64,000 nucleotides of DNA from Chryseobacterium sp. T16E-39 (lineage in GTDB: Bacteria; Bacteroidota; Bacteroidia; Flavobacteriales; Weeksellaceae), in the NCBI RefSeq assembly GCF_002216065.1, contig NZ_CP022282.1, positions 1,488,001 through 1,552,000 on the forward strand, given 5' to 3'. The notes below the pieces were generated by a model. That model did no database searches. It was not told the origin of the DNA and saw nothing but the letters and a program-made list of their open reading frames with translations. Shown here piece after piece: positions 41,295 to 50,308 of the stretch (position 1 is its first letter; each line of letters begins with the position of its first letter). The position numbers were made by a program, and so were the translations under genes.

Positions 41295-41972
41295 ATGAAA
41301 AAATACATTTTAGCAATAGCTTTAATAGCAGGAACAGCTGCAGTAATTACTACTTCTGTACAATCATGCACCAGTCTTGCGACTACTGATTTGGGATTAT
41401 CCATTATCAAAAAGTTTTTATTGAACGGAATTGACAAGGGAATGACTGTTTATGGCAATAAAGATGCTTTCCTGCAAAATAATATGGTTGATAAAGCGTT
41501 ACCTAAAGAGCTAAGAGATATCAACACGATGCTGGAGAAAATATCTCCTTCACTGGTAGCCAAAGAAAGGGAATATGTTGCAGAGGCAGCTGCTTATACC
41601 GTGAATATTTCAAAGCCAATTCTTCAAAATGCAGTTAACAGTTTAAATGCACAGGATGTAACAAGAATTATCCAGGGAGAAAAGGGAACAGCAACCTTAA
41701 TCCTGAAGGAAAAAACTTCCGATCAGTTAGTAGCTGCCATTGCTCCTAAAGTGGACGAACAGTTAAACCGATATGGAATTGTTAAAACTATTAATACTGC
41801 ATTGGCTGGAAGTAATTTTTTAGGAAATTTATTAGGAGGAAATAACAATACCGTTAATGCGGGAGGCTTAAGTCAATTAGCTTCAGAGCAATTGGTAAAT
41901 GGTTTATTTAATATCATTGAAGATTACGAAATAAAGAACTCCAAGACCCTTTTAGGACCACTTGGAAAATAG
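41295..41972 (+). CDS. DUF4197 family lipoprotein
   Basis: The 225-residue protein carries a lipoprotein-type signal (SVQSC, about residue 25). The typical DUF4197 order is then seen: LSIIKKFLLNGIDKGMTVYGNKDAFLQN, PLPKELRDINTMLEKI-like (here DKALPKELRDINTMLEKI), KEREYVAEAAAYTVNISKPIL, then an ARG-free helical bundle (EKTSDQLVAAIAPKVDEQLNRYG). Function is unknown. It is likely periplasmic and starts a two-gene transcript with the DUF493 gene 42 bases away. Confidence 0.85.
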   Translation: MKKYILAIALIAGTAAVITTSVQSCTSLATTDLGLSIIKKFLLNGIDKGMTVYGNKDAFLQNNMVDKALPKELRDINTMLEKISPSLVAKEREYVAEAAAYTVNISKPILQNAVNSLNAQDVTRIIQGEKGTATLILKEKTSDQLVAAIAPKVDEQLNRYGIVKTINTALAGSNFLGNLLGGNNNTVNAGGLSQLASEQLVNGLFNIIEDYEIKNSKTLLGPLGK

Positions 41973-42013
41973 AAAAAATTTCGTTAAATTTATATATAAT
42001 TTAAAATTGTTAG

Positions 42014-42319
42014 ATGGATATCATTCAAGGAAATCAACACGCAAGTCCAGAGGATTTTTATGATTCTTTAAGGGAAAAATTAGAAGGTCATCACGACTTT
42101 CCGGAAGATTATTTATTTAAATTTATTATTCCCACAGATCAGGCAAAACTTACAGAAATATATAGAGTTTTTGATGGAATTAAGTTTACACTTGGAAACA
42201 GAGAAAGTAAAAATGGGAAATATACAGCCTGCAATATCAATGCTTTTGTCTTAGATGCCGATCAGGTCGTTCACATTTATAAAGAAGTTGGAAAAATAGA
42301 GGGAGTAATTCTTTTATAA
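42014..42319 (+). CDS. DUF493 family protein (YbeD-like)
   Basis: The 101-residue protein has the DUF493/YbeD alpha-beta fold: an N-terminal helix (PEDFYDSLREKLEGHHDFP), the strand pair DYLFKFIIPT and the typical KYTACNINAFVLDADQVVHIYKEV with the ferredoxin-like core. E. coli YbeD sits beside lipoyl-ligase genes, but no such gene is here, so its role is open. It ends in a bidirectional terminator. Confidence 0.85.
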   Translation: MDIIQGNQHASPEDFYDSLREKLEGHHDFPEDYLFKFIIPTDQAKLTEIYRVFDGIKFTLGNRESKNGKYTACNINAFVLDADQVVHIYKEVGKIEGVILL

Positions 42320-42324
42320 AAATA

Positions 42325-42349
42325 AAAAGTCAGCCTAAAGCTGACTTTT
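42325..42349. terminator. Bidirectional terminator
   Basis: AAAAGTCAGC (42325-42334) pairs with GCTGACTTTT (42340-42349) around CTAAA, between the convergent DUF493 and ArsC-like genes. Confidence 0.88.
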
Positions 42350-42370
42350 ATTGTATATCATTGTTTGAAT

Positions 42371-42721
42371 TTATTTTTCAATAAAAAACTTTACATTTTC
42401 AATTGGTCTTCCCAACATAGCTACAGAGCCTTTTATCAGAATAGGTCTTTGTATCAGTGAGGGGTTTTTAGATAAGATCTCCAGCCATTCTTCTTCTGAA
42501 TAATTCTTAGCTGCAAACTGATCAAGATATAATTTTTCAGTCTTTCTGATCAGATGAAAAACACTTTGATTCAGTTTCTTTAAAACTGTTTTTAATTCTA
42601 AAATACTTAGTGGGTCTTCTACTATATTAATAATCTCAAATGGCACCCCATTCTCGTCCAAATACTCTAAAACAGCATTTGATTTTGAACAACTTCCATT
42701 ATGTAAAACCTTTACTAACAT
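42371..42721 (-). CDS. ArsC/Spx-family thioredoxin-fold protein
   Basis: The 116-residue protein belongs to the arsenate reductase ArsC/Spx family. The N-terminal Cys is in LHNGSCSKSNAVLEYL, within the CX3S-like motif. It has the later LGRPI-type loop of the fold and RPILIKG, the usual P-(I/V)-L-(I/V) strand. Members either reduce arsenate with glutaredoxin or act as regulators (Spx/MgsR type). With only one Cys visible and no ars genes nearby, the role is undecided. Confidence 0.85.
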   Translation of the reverse strand: MLVKVLHNGSCSKSNAVLEYLDENGVPFEIINIVEDPLSILELKTVLKKLNQSVFHLIRKTEKLYLDQFAAKNYSEEEWLEILSKNPSLIQRPILIKGSVAMLGRPIENVKFFIEK

Positions 42722-42814
42722 ATTTAATTACATTAAAAAATTAAACTTGTCTTATAACAAATTTAAAAAGAAATCGAGTTACAAAAATCTTAAGAGATAA
42801 TAAATAAATGTTAA

Positions 42815-43429
42815 TTAAAACAAACCATTCAGTTCAGCCTCAATTTTCTCCAGAATAAATCCAAAATCTTCCGGTTTTTCCACAAAGTCCAGATCATCCA
42901 CTTCAATTACCAACAGCTTTCCTTCCGTATAGTTGGAAATCCATTTTTCATATTTCTGATTTAATTTTGAAAGATATTCAATACTGATCGAAGCTTCATA
43001 CTCTCTTCCTCTTTTGTAGATCTTTTTTACCAGATTAGGTACATCAGATTTTAAATAGATCAATAAGTCCGGCGCTGAAACAAAAGATTTCATCAAATTA
43101 AAAACATCCTGATAATTCTTAAAATCCCTGTCAGAAAGCAAATGCATATCATTTAAGTTTTCAGCAAAAATGTGAGCATCTTCATAAATGGTACGATCCT
43201 GAATAATATTTTTCCCACTTTCTCTTATTTCTTTTACCTGACGAAATCTGCTCCCTAAAAAGTAGATCTGTAAAGCAAAACTCCATTTGCTCATGTCCGC
43301 ATAAAAGTCTTCTAAGTAAGGATTGTGATCTACATCTTCAAATTGTGCATCCCATCCATAATGCTTAGAAAGCATCGTCGTTAATGTCGTTTTTCCTGCT
43401 CCGATATTTCCTGTAACCGCAATGTGCAT
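42815..43429 (-). CDS. Deoxynucleoside kinase
   Basis: The 204-residue enzyme phosphorylates deoxynucleosides in the salvage pathway. The P-loop is GNIGAGKTTL at the N-terminus. The catalytic/substrate region is IIQDRTIYEDAHIFAENL with the ERS/DRT motif, and the LID-type YKRGREYE segment follows. Members of this family in Bacteroidota are annotated as deoxyadenosine/deoxyguanosine kinase, and the base specificity cannot be told. The gene lies 40 bases upstream of nothing related. Its neighbours are a secreted protein and an ArsC-like protein. Confidence 0.92.
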   Translation of the reverse strand: MHIAVTGNIGAGKTTLTTMLSKHYGWDAQFEDVDHNPYLEDFYADMSKWSFALQIYFLGSRFRQVKEIRESGKNIIQDRTIYEDAHIFAENLNDMHLLSDRDFKNYQDVFNLMKSFVSAPDLLIYLKSDVPNLVKKIYKRGREYEASISIEYLSKLNQKYEKWISNYTEGKLLVIEVDDLDFVEKPEDFGFILEKIEAELNGLF

Positions 43430-43469
43430 ATTCTATTTTCCCTTATGTTTATTGATATCGATGAAATCA

Positions 43470-44441
43470 TTAAATGCCAACAGATTGAACTTCTGATGTC
43501 TCTTCAATAAGTTTTTTCAGAGTATCTTCTGCAGGTTTCTCTACATTTTGATCTTTAATAAACTTATCCTGAGCTTTTTCTAATGATTTATCTGTCGATT
43601 CAACTGGTTTTTCGACAGGTTTTTCATTATTTTCGGGTTCCGACTTAGGCTCTTCTAACTGCTTAGCTTGTTTAATTTTTTCAAGGCTGTAAAGATAAAG
43701 GTTGTTCGCTTTGATTTCAAAATAAGCAAGGGTATTTTTATCCACAATTTGTGCATCAGGGTCTTCAAAAATTTTCACTAAACCTTTTTCAGGGATATAC
43801 TTTAGGATCGAGCTGTTGGTCATCATTAAAATAAATTCATTCTCCCGTCTGAAACGTTTTCCATTTTCTATTGGAATCTCCACCAGCTTTTCAAATTTCA
43901 GGCTGTAAATCCTGAAGTGCTTTCTTGTCAGTATATAAACCTTATTTTCATACACCAAAAGATCCATTAAATCATCAAAACTGGCATCAAAAGGATACGA
44001 ATTTATGGTTGTATCATTTCTGAAATTATATTGGATAAGGCGTTTTGAACTTTCATCCAATAACCATATTTGCTGAAGATCCTCCGCGTAAGCTATTTTA
44101 ATAAAAGCAAATTTCTGCTTGAAATCTATTCTTTGGATCTCATTAAGGTTTTGATCTACAAATTTCAATTCCTGGGCATTTTCTGAAAACAACGGAACAG
44201 TTAAAGGGTTTTGAACGCCCTGAATTTTAAATGGTACCGTAAGCATCATTTTTCCAATTTGCTTTCCCAGGGAATCATACTTGGTGAGACTAAAGTCTTT
44301 ATTCTTATAGATGTATAGATTTCCATAATCATCAGCAAAGAAATCTTTAGCTTCTTTTAATTTTAAAGTATCCAATGCCACAGCTTTCTGCGCAGAATAT
44401 GAGCAGAAAATAAAAGCAAATATGAAAGGTAATAATTTCAA
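43470..44441 (-). CDS. Secreted protein with charged repetitive tail
   Basis: The 323-residue protein has a signal peptide (MKLLPFIFAFIFCSYSA). Its body reads as successive short beta strands around residues 30-245 (GNLYIYKNKDFSLTKYDS, LKFVDQNLNEIQRIDF, QIWLLDESSKRLIQYN, KVYILTRKHFRIYSLKF), as in a beta-propeller. From about residue 255 it becomes a Lys/Glu/Pro-rich low-complexity tail (EEPKSEPENNEKPVEKPVES). I do not recognise a named domain. It is upstream of the deoxynucleoside kinase gene with a 40-base gap. Confidence 0.75.
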   Translation of the reverse strand: MKLLPFIFAFIFCSYSAQKAVALDTLKLKEAKDFFADDYGNLYIYKNKDFSLTKYDSLGKQIGKMMLTVPFKIQGVQNPLTVPLFSENAQELKFVDQNLNEIQRIDFKQKFAFIKIAYAEDLQQIWLLDESSKRLIQYNFRNDTTINSYPFDASFDDLMDLLVYENKVYILTRKHFRIYSLKFEKLVEIPIENGKRFRRENEFILMMTNSSILKYIPEKGLVKIFEDPDAQIVDKNTLAYFEIKANNLYLYSLEKIKQAKQLEEPKSEPENNEKPVEKPVESTDKSLEKAQDKFIKDQNVEKPAEDTLKKLIEETSEVQSVGI

Positions 44442-44515
44442 TGTTCGTTTACTAAGATAGCGTCCCTGAGGAACGCTACCAATTTAATACTTTATTTTAA
44501 AAGAAATTGCCTTAA

Positions 44516-45538
44516 TTATTGAATAACAACTTCATAAATTTTCGACCAGTTTTTACCTGTTACCAGCATGTTTTCTCCTTTGAAAGCAATTCCATTTAAT
44601 ACGTCATCACTTCCTTTAGTATTTTGTTTAGCAATATCTGTGAAATCAAACATTCCCACTACCTCTCCATTCGCTGGATTAATTTTCAGGATAATCGGTT
44701 TTTGCCAAACGTTTGCGTAGATAAAACCATTATGGTATTCTAATTCATTCAGCTGATCATAAGCCTGAGAACTCCCTGCTACAGCAATGTATTTAACTAG
44801 TTTTGAAGGATCTTTAGGATCAAGGAAATACAATAGTTTACTTCCATCTGAAGCGATCAGATTTTGTCCATCATACGTTAATCCCCATCCTTCACCAAGG
44901 ACATTAGGATATGCAAATTCCGATAAAAGCTTCAAAGAACTCTTATCATAGATGTACCCTTTTTTGCTTTGCCATGTTAGCTGGTATACTTTATCTCCTA
45001 CAATGGTACTCCCTTCAGAGAAATCCTGCTGCGCCTGTTTTGTTGAAGCTAATGGTGTAGTAGTTCCTAAAGTATATTTTAAGATTTGTGAAGATCCGTT
45101 CTGCCCGTCACTTTCATAAATGGTGTTCCCTTCTATCTGAAATCCCTGAACGAAATTCGCCGGGTTATGAGGATACTCTGCAATAATTTTATAAGAAATC
45201 TTTTTCTCAGGATTTTTTGCAAAAACATTGATCGTTGCATCCTGGTTCAAAGTTTCCCCACCTTTAGTTTTAATATTAAAAGTAACTGCATTATCCCCTA
45301 AAGTGAAAAATTTAGGATCTACAACTAAATTTGAAGTTTCCTTATCTCCAAAACTGATGGTTACACTTTCAGCATTATCTGCAACATCTTTAGGAAGTTC
45401 AAGTTTATCCCCAAAGTGATATCCCTTACTTTCCATTGAATTGTTATAATCATTTAAACTATTCAACATTTTTTTATCATTGTTACACGACGCCAACATT
45501 AAGACCGCTGCAAAACCAACTATTATATTTTTTTTCAT
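44516..45538 (-). CDS. Glutaminyl-peptide cyclotransferase, plant-type
   Basis: The 340-residue lipoprotein (lipobox LASC at residue 18) belongs to the beta-propeller glutamine cyclotransferase family (PF05096), which turns N-terminal Gln into pyroglutamate. The family pattern YPHNPANFVQGFQIEGNTIYES near residue 120 is clear. The following blades show GWGLTYDG and LNELEYHNGFIYANVW, with the expected LNGIAFKGENMLVTGKNW near the end. About 110 residues at the N-terminus form an extra Ig-like domain. Mature location is the outer membrane or periplasm. Confidence 0.9.
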   Translation of the reverse strand: MKKNIIVGFAAVLMLASCNNDKKMLNSLNDYNNSMESKGYHFGDKLELPKDVADNAESVTISFGDKETSNLVVDPKFFTLGDNAVTFNIKTKGGETLNQDATINVFAKNPEKKISYKIIAEYPHNPANFVQGFQIEGNTIYESDGQNGSSQILKYTLGTTTPLASTKQAQQDFSEGSTIVGDKVYQLTWQSKKGYIYDKSSLKLLSEFAYPNVLGEGWGLTYDGQNLIASDGSKLLYFLDPKDPSKLVKYIAVAGSSQAYDQLNELEYHNGFIYANVWQKPIILKINPANGEVVGMFDFTDIAKQNTKGSDDVLNGIAFKGENMLVTGKNWSKIYEVVIQ

Positions 45539-45573
45539 TGAATTTCTAAATATTTCCCCAAAAATAGCAAATT

Positions 45574-45957
45574 TTATTCCGTTGTACTAATTTGATCCAC
45601 GGGCTGACCAAATTGTAATATATATCCATTGTTATCATAAATGGCAAATTCCCGCATACCCCATTCAAAGGTCTCTATTTCATAGCAAATTTCAGCCTGG
45701 TCTTTTAATTCTTCCCATAGTCCATCTACATTATCAATGTTAAAATAAAAAGAACCTGTAAATCCGATTCCATTAAATTTTTCATGATCATTGGGTTTTG
45801 AAAGCATGATCTGTACATCATCTTTATTAATCGTCGCCCATTCCCACTCATCATTTCTTGCCATTAAAGTAAAGCCAAGAGTCTGAATATAAAAACTTAA
45901 GGTTTCATCGATATTTTGTGTCCAAAGTATGGGACGCAGAGAATTATATTTTATCAT
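45574..45957 (-). CDS. VOC-family (glyoxalase/bleomycin-resistance-like) protein
   Basis: The 127-residue protein has the beta-alpha-beta-beta-beta module of the vicinal-oxygen-chelate superfamily. PILWTQNIDETLSFYIQTLGFTL begins the module, VQIMLSKPN and GFTGSFYFNIDNVDGLWEEL follow, and the domain ends REFAIYDNNGYILQFGQP. The E-x-x-D-x-D-G-type metal end is altered to YDNNGY. Function is unknown; members bind bleomycin or act as isomerases. Confidence 0.85.
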   Translation of the reverse strand: MIKYNSLRPILWTQNIDETLSFYIQTLGFTLMARNDEWEWATINKDDVQIMLSKPNDHEKFNGIGFTGSFYFNIDNVDGLWEELKDQAEICYEIETFEWGMREFAIYDNNGYILQFGQPVDQISTTE

Positions 45958-45975
45958 AACATTGAGTTTATACTT

Positions 45976-46013
45976 AAAAACGCAAAGACACTGATCTGCG
46001 TCTTTGCGTTTTT
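45976..46013. terminator. Bidirectional terminator
   Basis: AAAAACGCAAAGAC (45976-45989) pairs with GTCTTTGCGTTTTT (46000-46013) as a perfect 14-bp stem. It lies one base after the stop of the SRPBCC gene at 46015. Confidence 0.9.
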
Positions 46014-46014
46014 G

Positions 46015-46443
46015 TTATTTATTTTCCACATATGATTTCAAACTTTGTCTGATAATTACATTCCAACCTTTAGTAAAATCTTCTTTCGAAAATCCTTCGC
46101 CAAGGTCTTTGAAATGATCAACATTCTCATGGGTTAATTTGACGATCGTCCCTTCATCTTCAGGATAAAGTTCCCATGAAATGATCGTTTCAGCATCAGA
46201 AAAATCGGGATAAGACCACGAATGTTTTAGTTTTTCATTGACAACAAAATCCAGAACAATTCCCTGGTGATGATATTTTTTAGCATCTCCCGGTTCATAG
46301 AAATTAAATTGCTTCCCAATTTCCATTTCAAAATCAGAAATATCAAAATACCATGATTTCATCTCCTCTCTATCAGTCAATGCACTCCAAACCTCATCAA
46401 TTGAAGCATCCATTTTTTGCTGAACAATAATAGGTGTTCTCAT
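46015..46443 (-). CDS. SRPBCC/AHSA1-like protein
   Basis: The 142-residue cytosolic protein is a START-fold SRPBCC domain. IIVQQKMDASIDEVWSALT leads into EEMKSWYFDISDFEMEIGKQFNFYEPG, then KLKHSWSYPDF, TIISWELYPEDEGTIVKLTHENV and a final helix GWNVIIRQSLKSYVEN. AHSA1-type proteins activate Hsp90, while stand-alone bacterial ones bind hydrophobic ligands. The ligand here is unknown. Confidence 0.88.
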   Translation of the reverse strand: MRTPIIVQQKMDASIDEVWSALTDREEMKSWYFDISDFEMEIGKQFNFYEPGDAKKYHHQGIVLDFVVNEKLKHSWSYPDFSDAETIISWELYPEDEGTIVKLTHENVDHFKDLGEGFSKEDFTKGWNVIIRQSLKSYVENK

Positions 46444-46469
46444 GTTCTTCTTTTTAGTAAGTTATCAAT

Positions 46470-48083
46470 CTACCCATGGGTAAATCCGGTAATTTTTGCT
46501 TCATCAAAATCCAGCTGCATTTCTATCGTTCTCATGACGTGATCATCAAAGATCTTCTCCCGTTTCATCCGGTGAAGTTCGTTTCTTTGTGCCTGAATGA
46601 CCTGTCTTAACACATCTTTATTTTCATTCATTGCTGAAACATAATCCCCTGTCGACGCCATGCATTGTGCTTTATCAGCCATCATCATCATTTCATTTTC
46701 CAATTTATGTTTTTGATGGCGTACCAGGCTGTTCTTTTCTGCCAGTTCTGAGAAATCTGTATCCAATTTATGCAAAGCTGTTTCTTTTAACTTTCTCATT
46801 AAAATAACTTCCTGCTTTTCTTCAGGGATCTCACTTCCTGCATCACTTATTTTCAATAACTTCAAAATAGGAGATAATAACAGCCCCTGACCAACCAAAG
46901 TAATTAAAATAATGACAAAAGTTACGAATAATATAATATTCCTGTGAGGAAATGCATCTCCATTTGGCAAAAATGCCGGTATAGATAATGCGGCAGCTAA
47001 GGAAACCACTCCCCTCATAGCAGCAAAACTGATGATAAAAGGTTCCCGCCAATCCGGTCTGGGAACTTTCAGCCTTAATTCTTTTGAGCAAAGCCTTGGA
47101 AAATACATTAATGCATAGCTGTATGCAATTCTTGTTAAAATAATTGCCCCGCCAATCACAACGCTGTAAAAAATACCTTCGGAAATGGTATATTCTTTCA
47201 TCGCAGCAATAACAATAGGTAATTCAAGTCCGATAAGGATAAAAATAATCGTATTCATTAAAAATATCAGAACACTCCATACATTCCCTGACTGAATCCT
47301 TGAAGTATGGCTTAAATAACAATGTGAATTATACGACATCAGCAGTCCTCCTGCGACAACAGATAGTACTCCGGAAAAATGAAAATGCTCTGCACCCACA
47401 TACATAATGTAAGGGACAATCAGTGTAATGATGGTATCAATATTAGAGTTTGAGGGGATCAAACGAAGTAAGGCTCCAAACAGAAAACCTACGGCAATCC
47501 CAATTGCAATGCCACCAATAGCCATAATAAAGAAGTCCTGTACAGCCTCTCTGAAGATAAACTGTCCGGAAATTACAGCTGCTAAGGCAAATTTAAATAC
47601 AATTAAACTCGATGCATCATTAATCAGACTCTCTCCTTCAAGAATACTCGTAATCTTCTTAGGTATTTTCATATTTCTTAATACGGATGTTGCAGCAACC
47701 GCATCAGGTGGAGAATTCACTCCCCCAAGCAAAAACCCCATAGCCACAGTAAGCCCCGGAATAATAGATGACGAGAGATACGCGACTACTATGGAGGTAA
47801 GGAATACCAATCCGAAAGCCATAGAAAAAATCTGTTTCCGCCACTTATGGAAATCCTGCCATGAAGTAAACCATGCTGCCTCAAATAAAATTGGGGGCAG
47901 AAAAATAAGAAAAACTAAGTCTGGTTCTATTTCAATGTGGGGCATTCCCGGAATAAAGCTTATTAATAAACCCGCTATAACAAGGAAAATGGGATAAGCT
48001 ACTTTCAGTTTCTGCCCGATCATTACTAATATCATCACAGACAACAACACTGCGATTGATATTATGACGTAATTGTGAATCAT
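46470..48083 (-). CDS. CPA1-family Na+/H+ antiporter
   Basis: The 537-residue membrane protein exchanges Na+ (or K+) for protons across the inner membrane. Twelve to thirteen hydrophobic helices fill residues 1-410. The signature transport-site stretch is GGVNSPPDAVAATSVLR followed by ILEGESLINDASSLIVFKF, whose Asp/Glu residues are the CPA1 hallmark. A soluble C-terminal tail of about 110 residues (SEIPEEKQEVILMRKLKETALHKLDTDF) is predicted to be cytoplasmic and helical. It has no operon partner. The bestrophin-like gene is 77 bases away on the same strand. Confidence 0.93.
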   Translation of the reverse strand: MIHNYVIISIAVLLSVMILVMIGQKLKVAYPIFLVIAGLLISFIPGMPHIEIEPDLVFLIFLPPILFEAAWFTSWQDFHKWRKQIFSMAFGLVFLTSIVVAYLSSSIIPGLTVAMGFLLGGVNSPPDAVAATSVLRNMKIPKKITSILEGESLINDASSLIVFKFALAAVISGQFIFREAVQDFFIMAIGGIAIGIAVGFLFGALLRLIPSNSNIDTIITLIVPYIMYVGAEHFHFSGVLSVVAGGLLMSYNSHCYLSHTSRIQSGNVWSVLIFLMNTIIFILIGLELPIVIAAMKEYTISEGIFYSVVIGGAIILTRIAYSYALMYFPRLCSKELRLKVPRPDWREPFIISFAAMRGVVSLAAALSIPAFLPNGDAFPHRNIILFVTFVIILITLVGQGLLLSPILKLLKISDAGSEIPEEKQEVILMRKLKETALHKLDTDFSELAEKNSLVRHQKHKLENEMMMMADKAQCMASTGDYVSAMNENKDVLRQVIQAQRNELHRMKREKIFDDHVMRTIEMQLDFDEAKITGFTHG

Positions 48084-48160
48084 TTATTTATGATTTTATG
48101 TATTAATATTAAGTTAGAAATCTAAATAAATTCTTTTCTTTATGTGTGTTTATAATTTTT

Positions 48161-49164
48161 TTAAAGGACAATATTGTTCTTAGGAGTAATAGGTGAAGGG
48201 AGATCAGTTTCATCCAGCATATCTCTCATATCAATTTCTATTGTACGGCTAATCTGTGTAATAGGAACATCATTAGGACTTCCTTCAAACGGATTTACAG
48301 AAGCTTCTCCTACACTATCCAACGTGTGAAAGCACCAGGTTACCAAAAGTGAAAACGGAATATTAAACCATATGGTAAAGCCTTCCAATACCGTTCCTTC
48401 CCCTAATTTATCAAATTCTTTTAATAATCCAAAAGGAACAAAAACAATGAATAATAAAAGCAAATACGTAGTTATAGAGGAAAAATTCCTGGGATAGGGA
48501 AAGTTCTTAATTCTTTCCGCTTTTCCCTGATCATCTGTAAACTTCACCAATTGCTGATTGATTTGTGTCCATTGAAAATCATTGATCTCTCCTTTTGCAT
48601 AAGCCTCTGATAATTCCTTGCTCTGAGAAGCCATCAACTGCGTGGCCCTATTTTTTTACTTAAAATATATTGAAGTTCCTGATCAGAAAGATAATTTTTC
48701 AATTCGTCATCCAGTTTAGCAAGTCTTTCAGGAATATCATATTTCTTGGAATATTCATCATACTGGACGGTATTCATATTCTCCCAGGTTCTTGGCTCTC
48801 TAAGCTGAAAACGAAGCGCCGTCAGCCATGCATAATGACGTAAAAAAATTTCTTTTACTCTGATGGAATTTTTTTCTGAAAACGAATCTCTTACAATATA
48901 TCCAAAACTTCGGCTGTTATTAATAATGGAACCATAGATCTGTCTTGCTTCCCAAAGCCTGCTATAACTGGCATTATTTTTAAAGCCTACGATAAACGCT
49001 ACCGCAGTTCCCATAATAGCAATCGGCTGCCAGGGAAATGATACAAATTTTAACCCGCAATAATATAATACTGTAGGAATCGCTGCTAAAATGGCCAAAA
49101 CATAAATACTTCGTCTTGTCCAAATTATAAATTCGCGTGCTCCAAATCTTTTTCCTGAGTGCAT
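48161..49164 (-). pseudogene. Bestrophin-type chloride channel, frameshifted in an A7 run
   Basis: Two adjoining frames, 49164-48634 and 48637-48161, together make one bestrophin-like protein (PF01062). The first part shows MHSGKRFGAREFIIWTRRS, TAVAFIVGFKNNASYSRLWEARQI and RVKEIFLRHYAWLTALRFQL, then breaks off at QYILSKKIGPRS. The second continues with MASQSKELSEAYAKGEI and ITTYLLLLFIVFVPFGLL, ending with the FHTLDSVGEASVNPFEGSPNDVPI block. The junction is a run of seven A in the coding sense (plus-strand T at 48651-48657). One more A would give QYILSKKNRATQLMASQ, as the family expects. This is either a real mutation, a sequencing slip or a transcriptional slippage site. Confidence 0.88.
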
Positions 49165-49182
49165 ATGTGTTTTGTATTTATT

Positions 49183-49857
49183 TTACTTTTTATTGAATGG
49201 TATATTGTTATAAAATCCAATCTGAACCTGTCCCCGATTTTTATTTTCCTGAATCTGATTCATATATCCGGCTTCAATCCTTAAATTTTTATTGATGACA
49301 TATCCTAATGCTCCATATACCCTGTTTCTGTCAAAAGTCGGACTATTGAAATTCAGAAATATCTCATTATACACTGAGGCATAAAATGTTTTCGGCAGCA
49401 TTTCTTTGTTATTGATCGGAATATTAAGTCCCAGAAAATACCTAAACCTCATTCTGAAGTCATCTTGCAGAAAACGTTCTTCCAATCGGTAACGGTGCTG
49501 AAGATAGATTCTTCCAAATTGTTGTTTTGTTATAAACTGCTGGAAAATCCTATGTTCAATATTTTCCTTTTTCTCACCATTTACATAGGGTTGGCTTAAA
49601 ATAAATCCGTAACCTAATAAAACATTGTTATTATTTTCGGATAGGTCATACCCAATTCCTGTCCGTATCAGAAGCTGTTCCAGATCTCCCCCTGCATCGA
49701 AATTACGATACTGAATTTCATTATGCCAGTTCCATTTTTTATTAATTTTATTGTTTCCAAAATACATATACCAGGCTCCCAAATCACTTTTCTGAGCAAA
49801 TGAAAGTGTTGTTGCTACAATAAAAATGAGCAGAGCTACCGACCTTATAATCTCCAT
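49183..49857 (-). CDS. DUF2490 family outer-membrane-like protein
   Basis: The 224-residue protein has a signal peptide ending TTLSFAQ and then the DUF2490 arrangement: SDLGAWYMYFGNNKINKKWNWHNEIQYR, LLIRTGIGYDLS, GYGFILSQPY, and a series of amphipathic strands ending QVQIGFYNN. The predicted beta-barrel resembles small outer-membrane proteins. Function is not known. It lies directly behind the frameshifted bestrophin gene, 18 bases away. Confidence 0.85.
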   Translation of the reverse strand: MEIIRSVALLIFIVATTLSFAQKSDLGAWYMYFGNNKINKKWNWHNEIQYRNFDAGGDLEQLLIRTGIGYDLSENNNNVLLGYGFILSQPYVNGEKKENIEHRIFQQFITKQQFGRIYLQHRYRLEERFLQDDFRMRFRYFLGLNIPINNKEMLPKTFYASVYNEIFLNFNSPTFDRNRVYGALGYVINKNLRIEAGYMNQIQENKNRGQVQIGFYNNIPFNKK

Positions 49858-49882
49858 ACTAATCTCCTTCGTTTATTCTTTA

Positions 49883-50308
49883 TTAATTTGCCTGACCAAT
49901 TTCCAGTTTATCAAACTTTCCTTCACTATTGATATTAAATTTAAAAAAGGTCCGAAAGTCTCCCCAACTCTCTGTATGAAATTGACCGTAGATCGTTTTA
50001 CCATCATTTTCAATCTTATCTATCGAGGTAAATTTTTCATGTCCGCAGGCATCTTTTACAAATTTTTTAAAATCTCGTGGATTCCCATCATCATATAATT
50101 GAGCATTACCGGTAAAGAAAGAAGTAAAAGTTTCTGCATCACCACTTTGCCAGGCGTCGAAAGCTTTTTTCACCGTGTCATTGAGCTTTGTTGTATCCAT
50201 AGTCTGTTTTGTCTGTTGTTGAGTTTTAGTTATTTTTTGAGAATCATTTTTTTGTGCACAAGCTGAACACATTGAAAATATGAGCAGCAAAAGAGAGATT
50301 TTTTTCAT
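49883..50308 (-). CDS. NTF2-like (SnoaL-type) lipoprotein
   Basis: The 141-residue protein has a lipoprotein signal (lipobox MCSAC, Cys at about residue 17), a Thr/Gln-rich linker, then an NTF2-like fold. DTVKKAFDAWQSGDAETFTSFFTGNAQLYDDGNP holds the usual alpha helix and first strands, and KTIYGQFHTESWGDFRTFFKFNINSEGKFDKLEIG the sheet. The ligand is unknown. Its ATG overlaps the stop of the upstream membrane-protein gene by four bases, so they form one operon. Confidence 0.85.
   Translation of the reverse strand: MKKISLLLLIFSMCSACAQKNDSQKITKTQQQTKQTMDTTKLNDTVKKAFDAWQSGDAETFTSFFTGNAQLYDDGNPRDFKKFVKDACGHEKFTSIDKIENDGKTIYGQFHTESWGDFRTFFKFNINSEGKFDKLEIGQAN

Noticed and set aside
44460..44482. 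Imperfect hairpin GATAGCGTCC...GGAACGCTACC after the cyclotransferase gene
   Set aside because: It has a mismatch and no T tract on the minus strand, so I do not call it a terminator.
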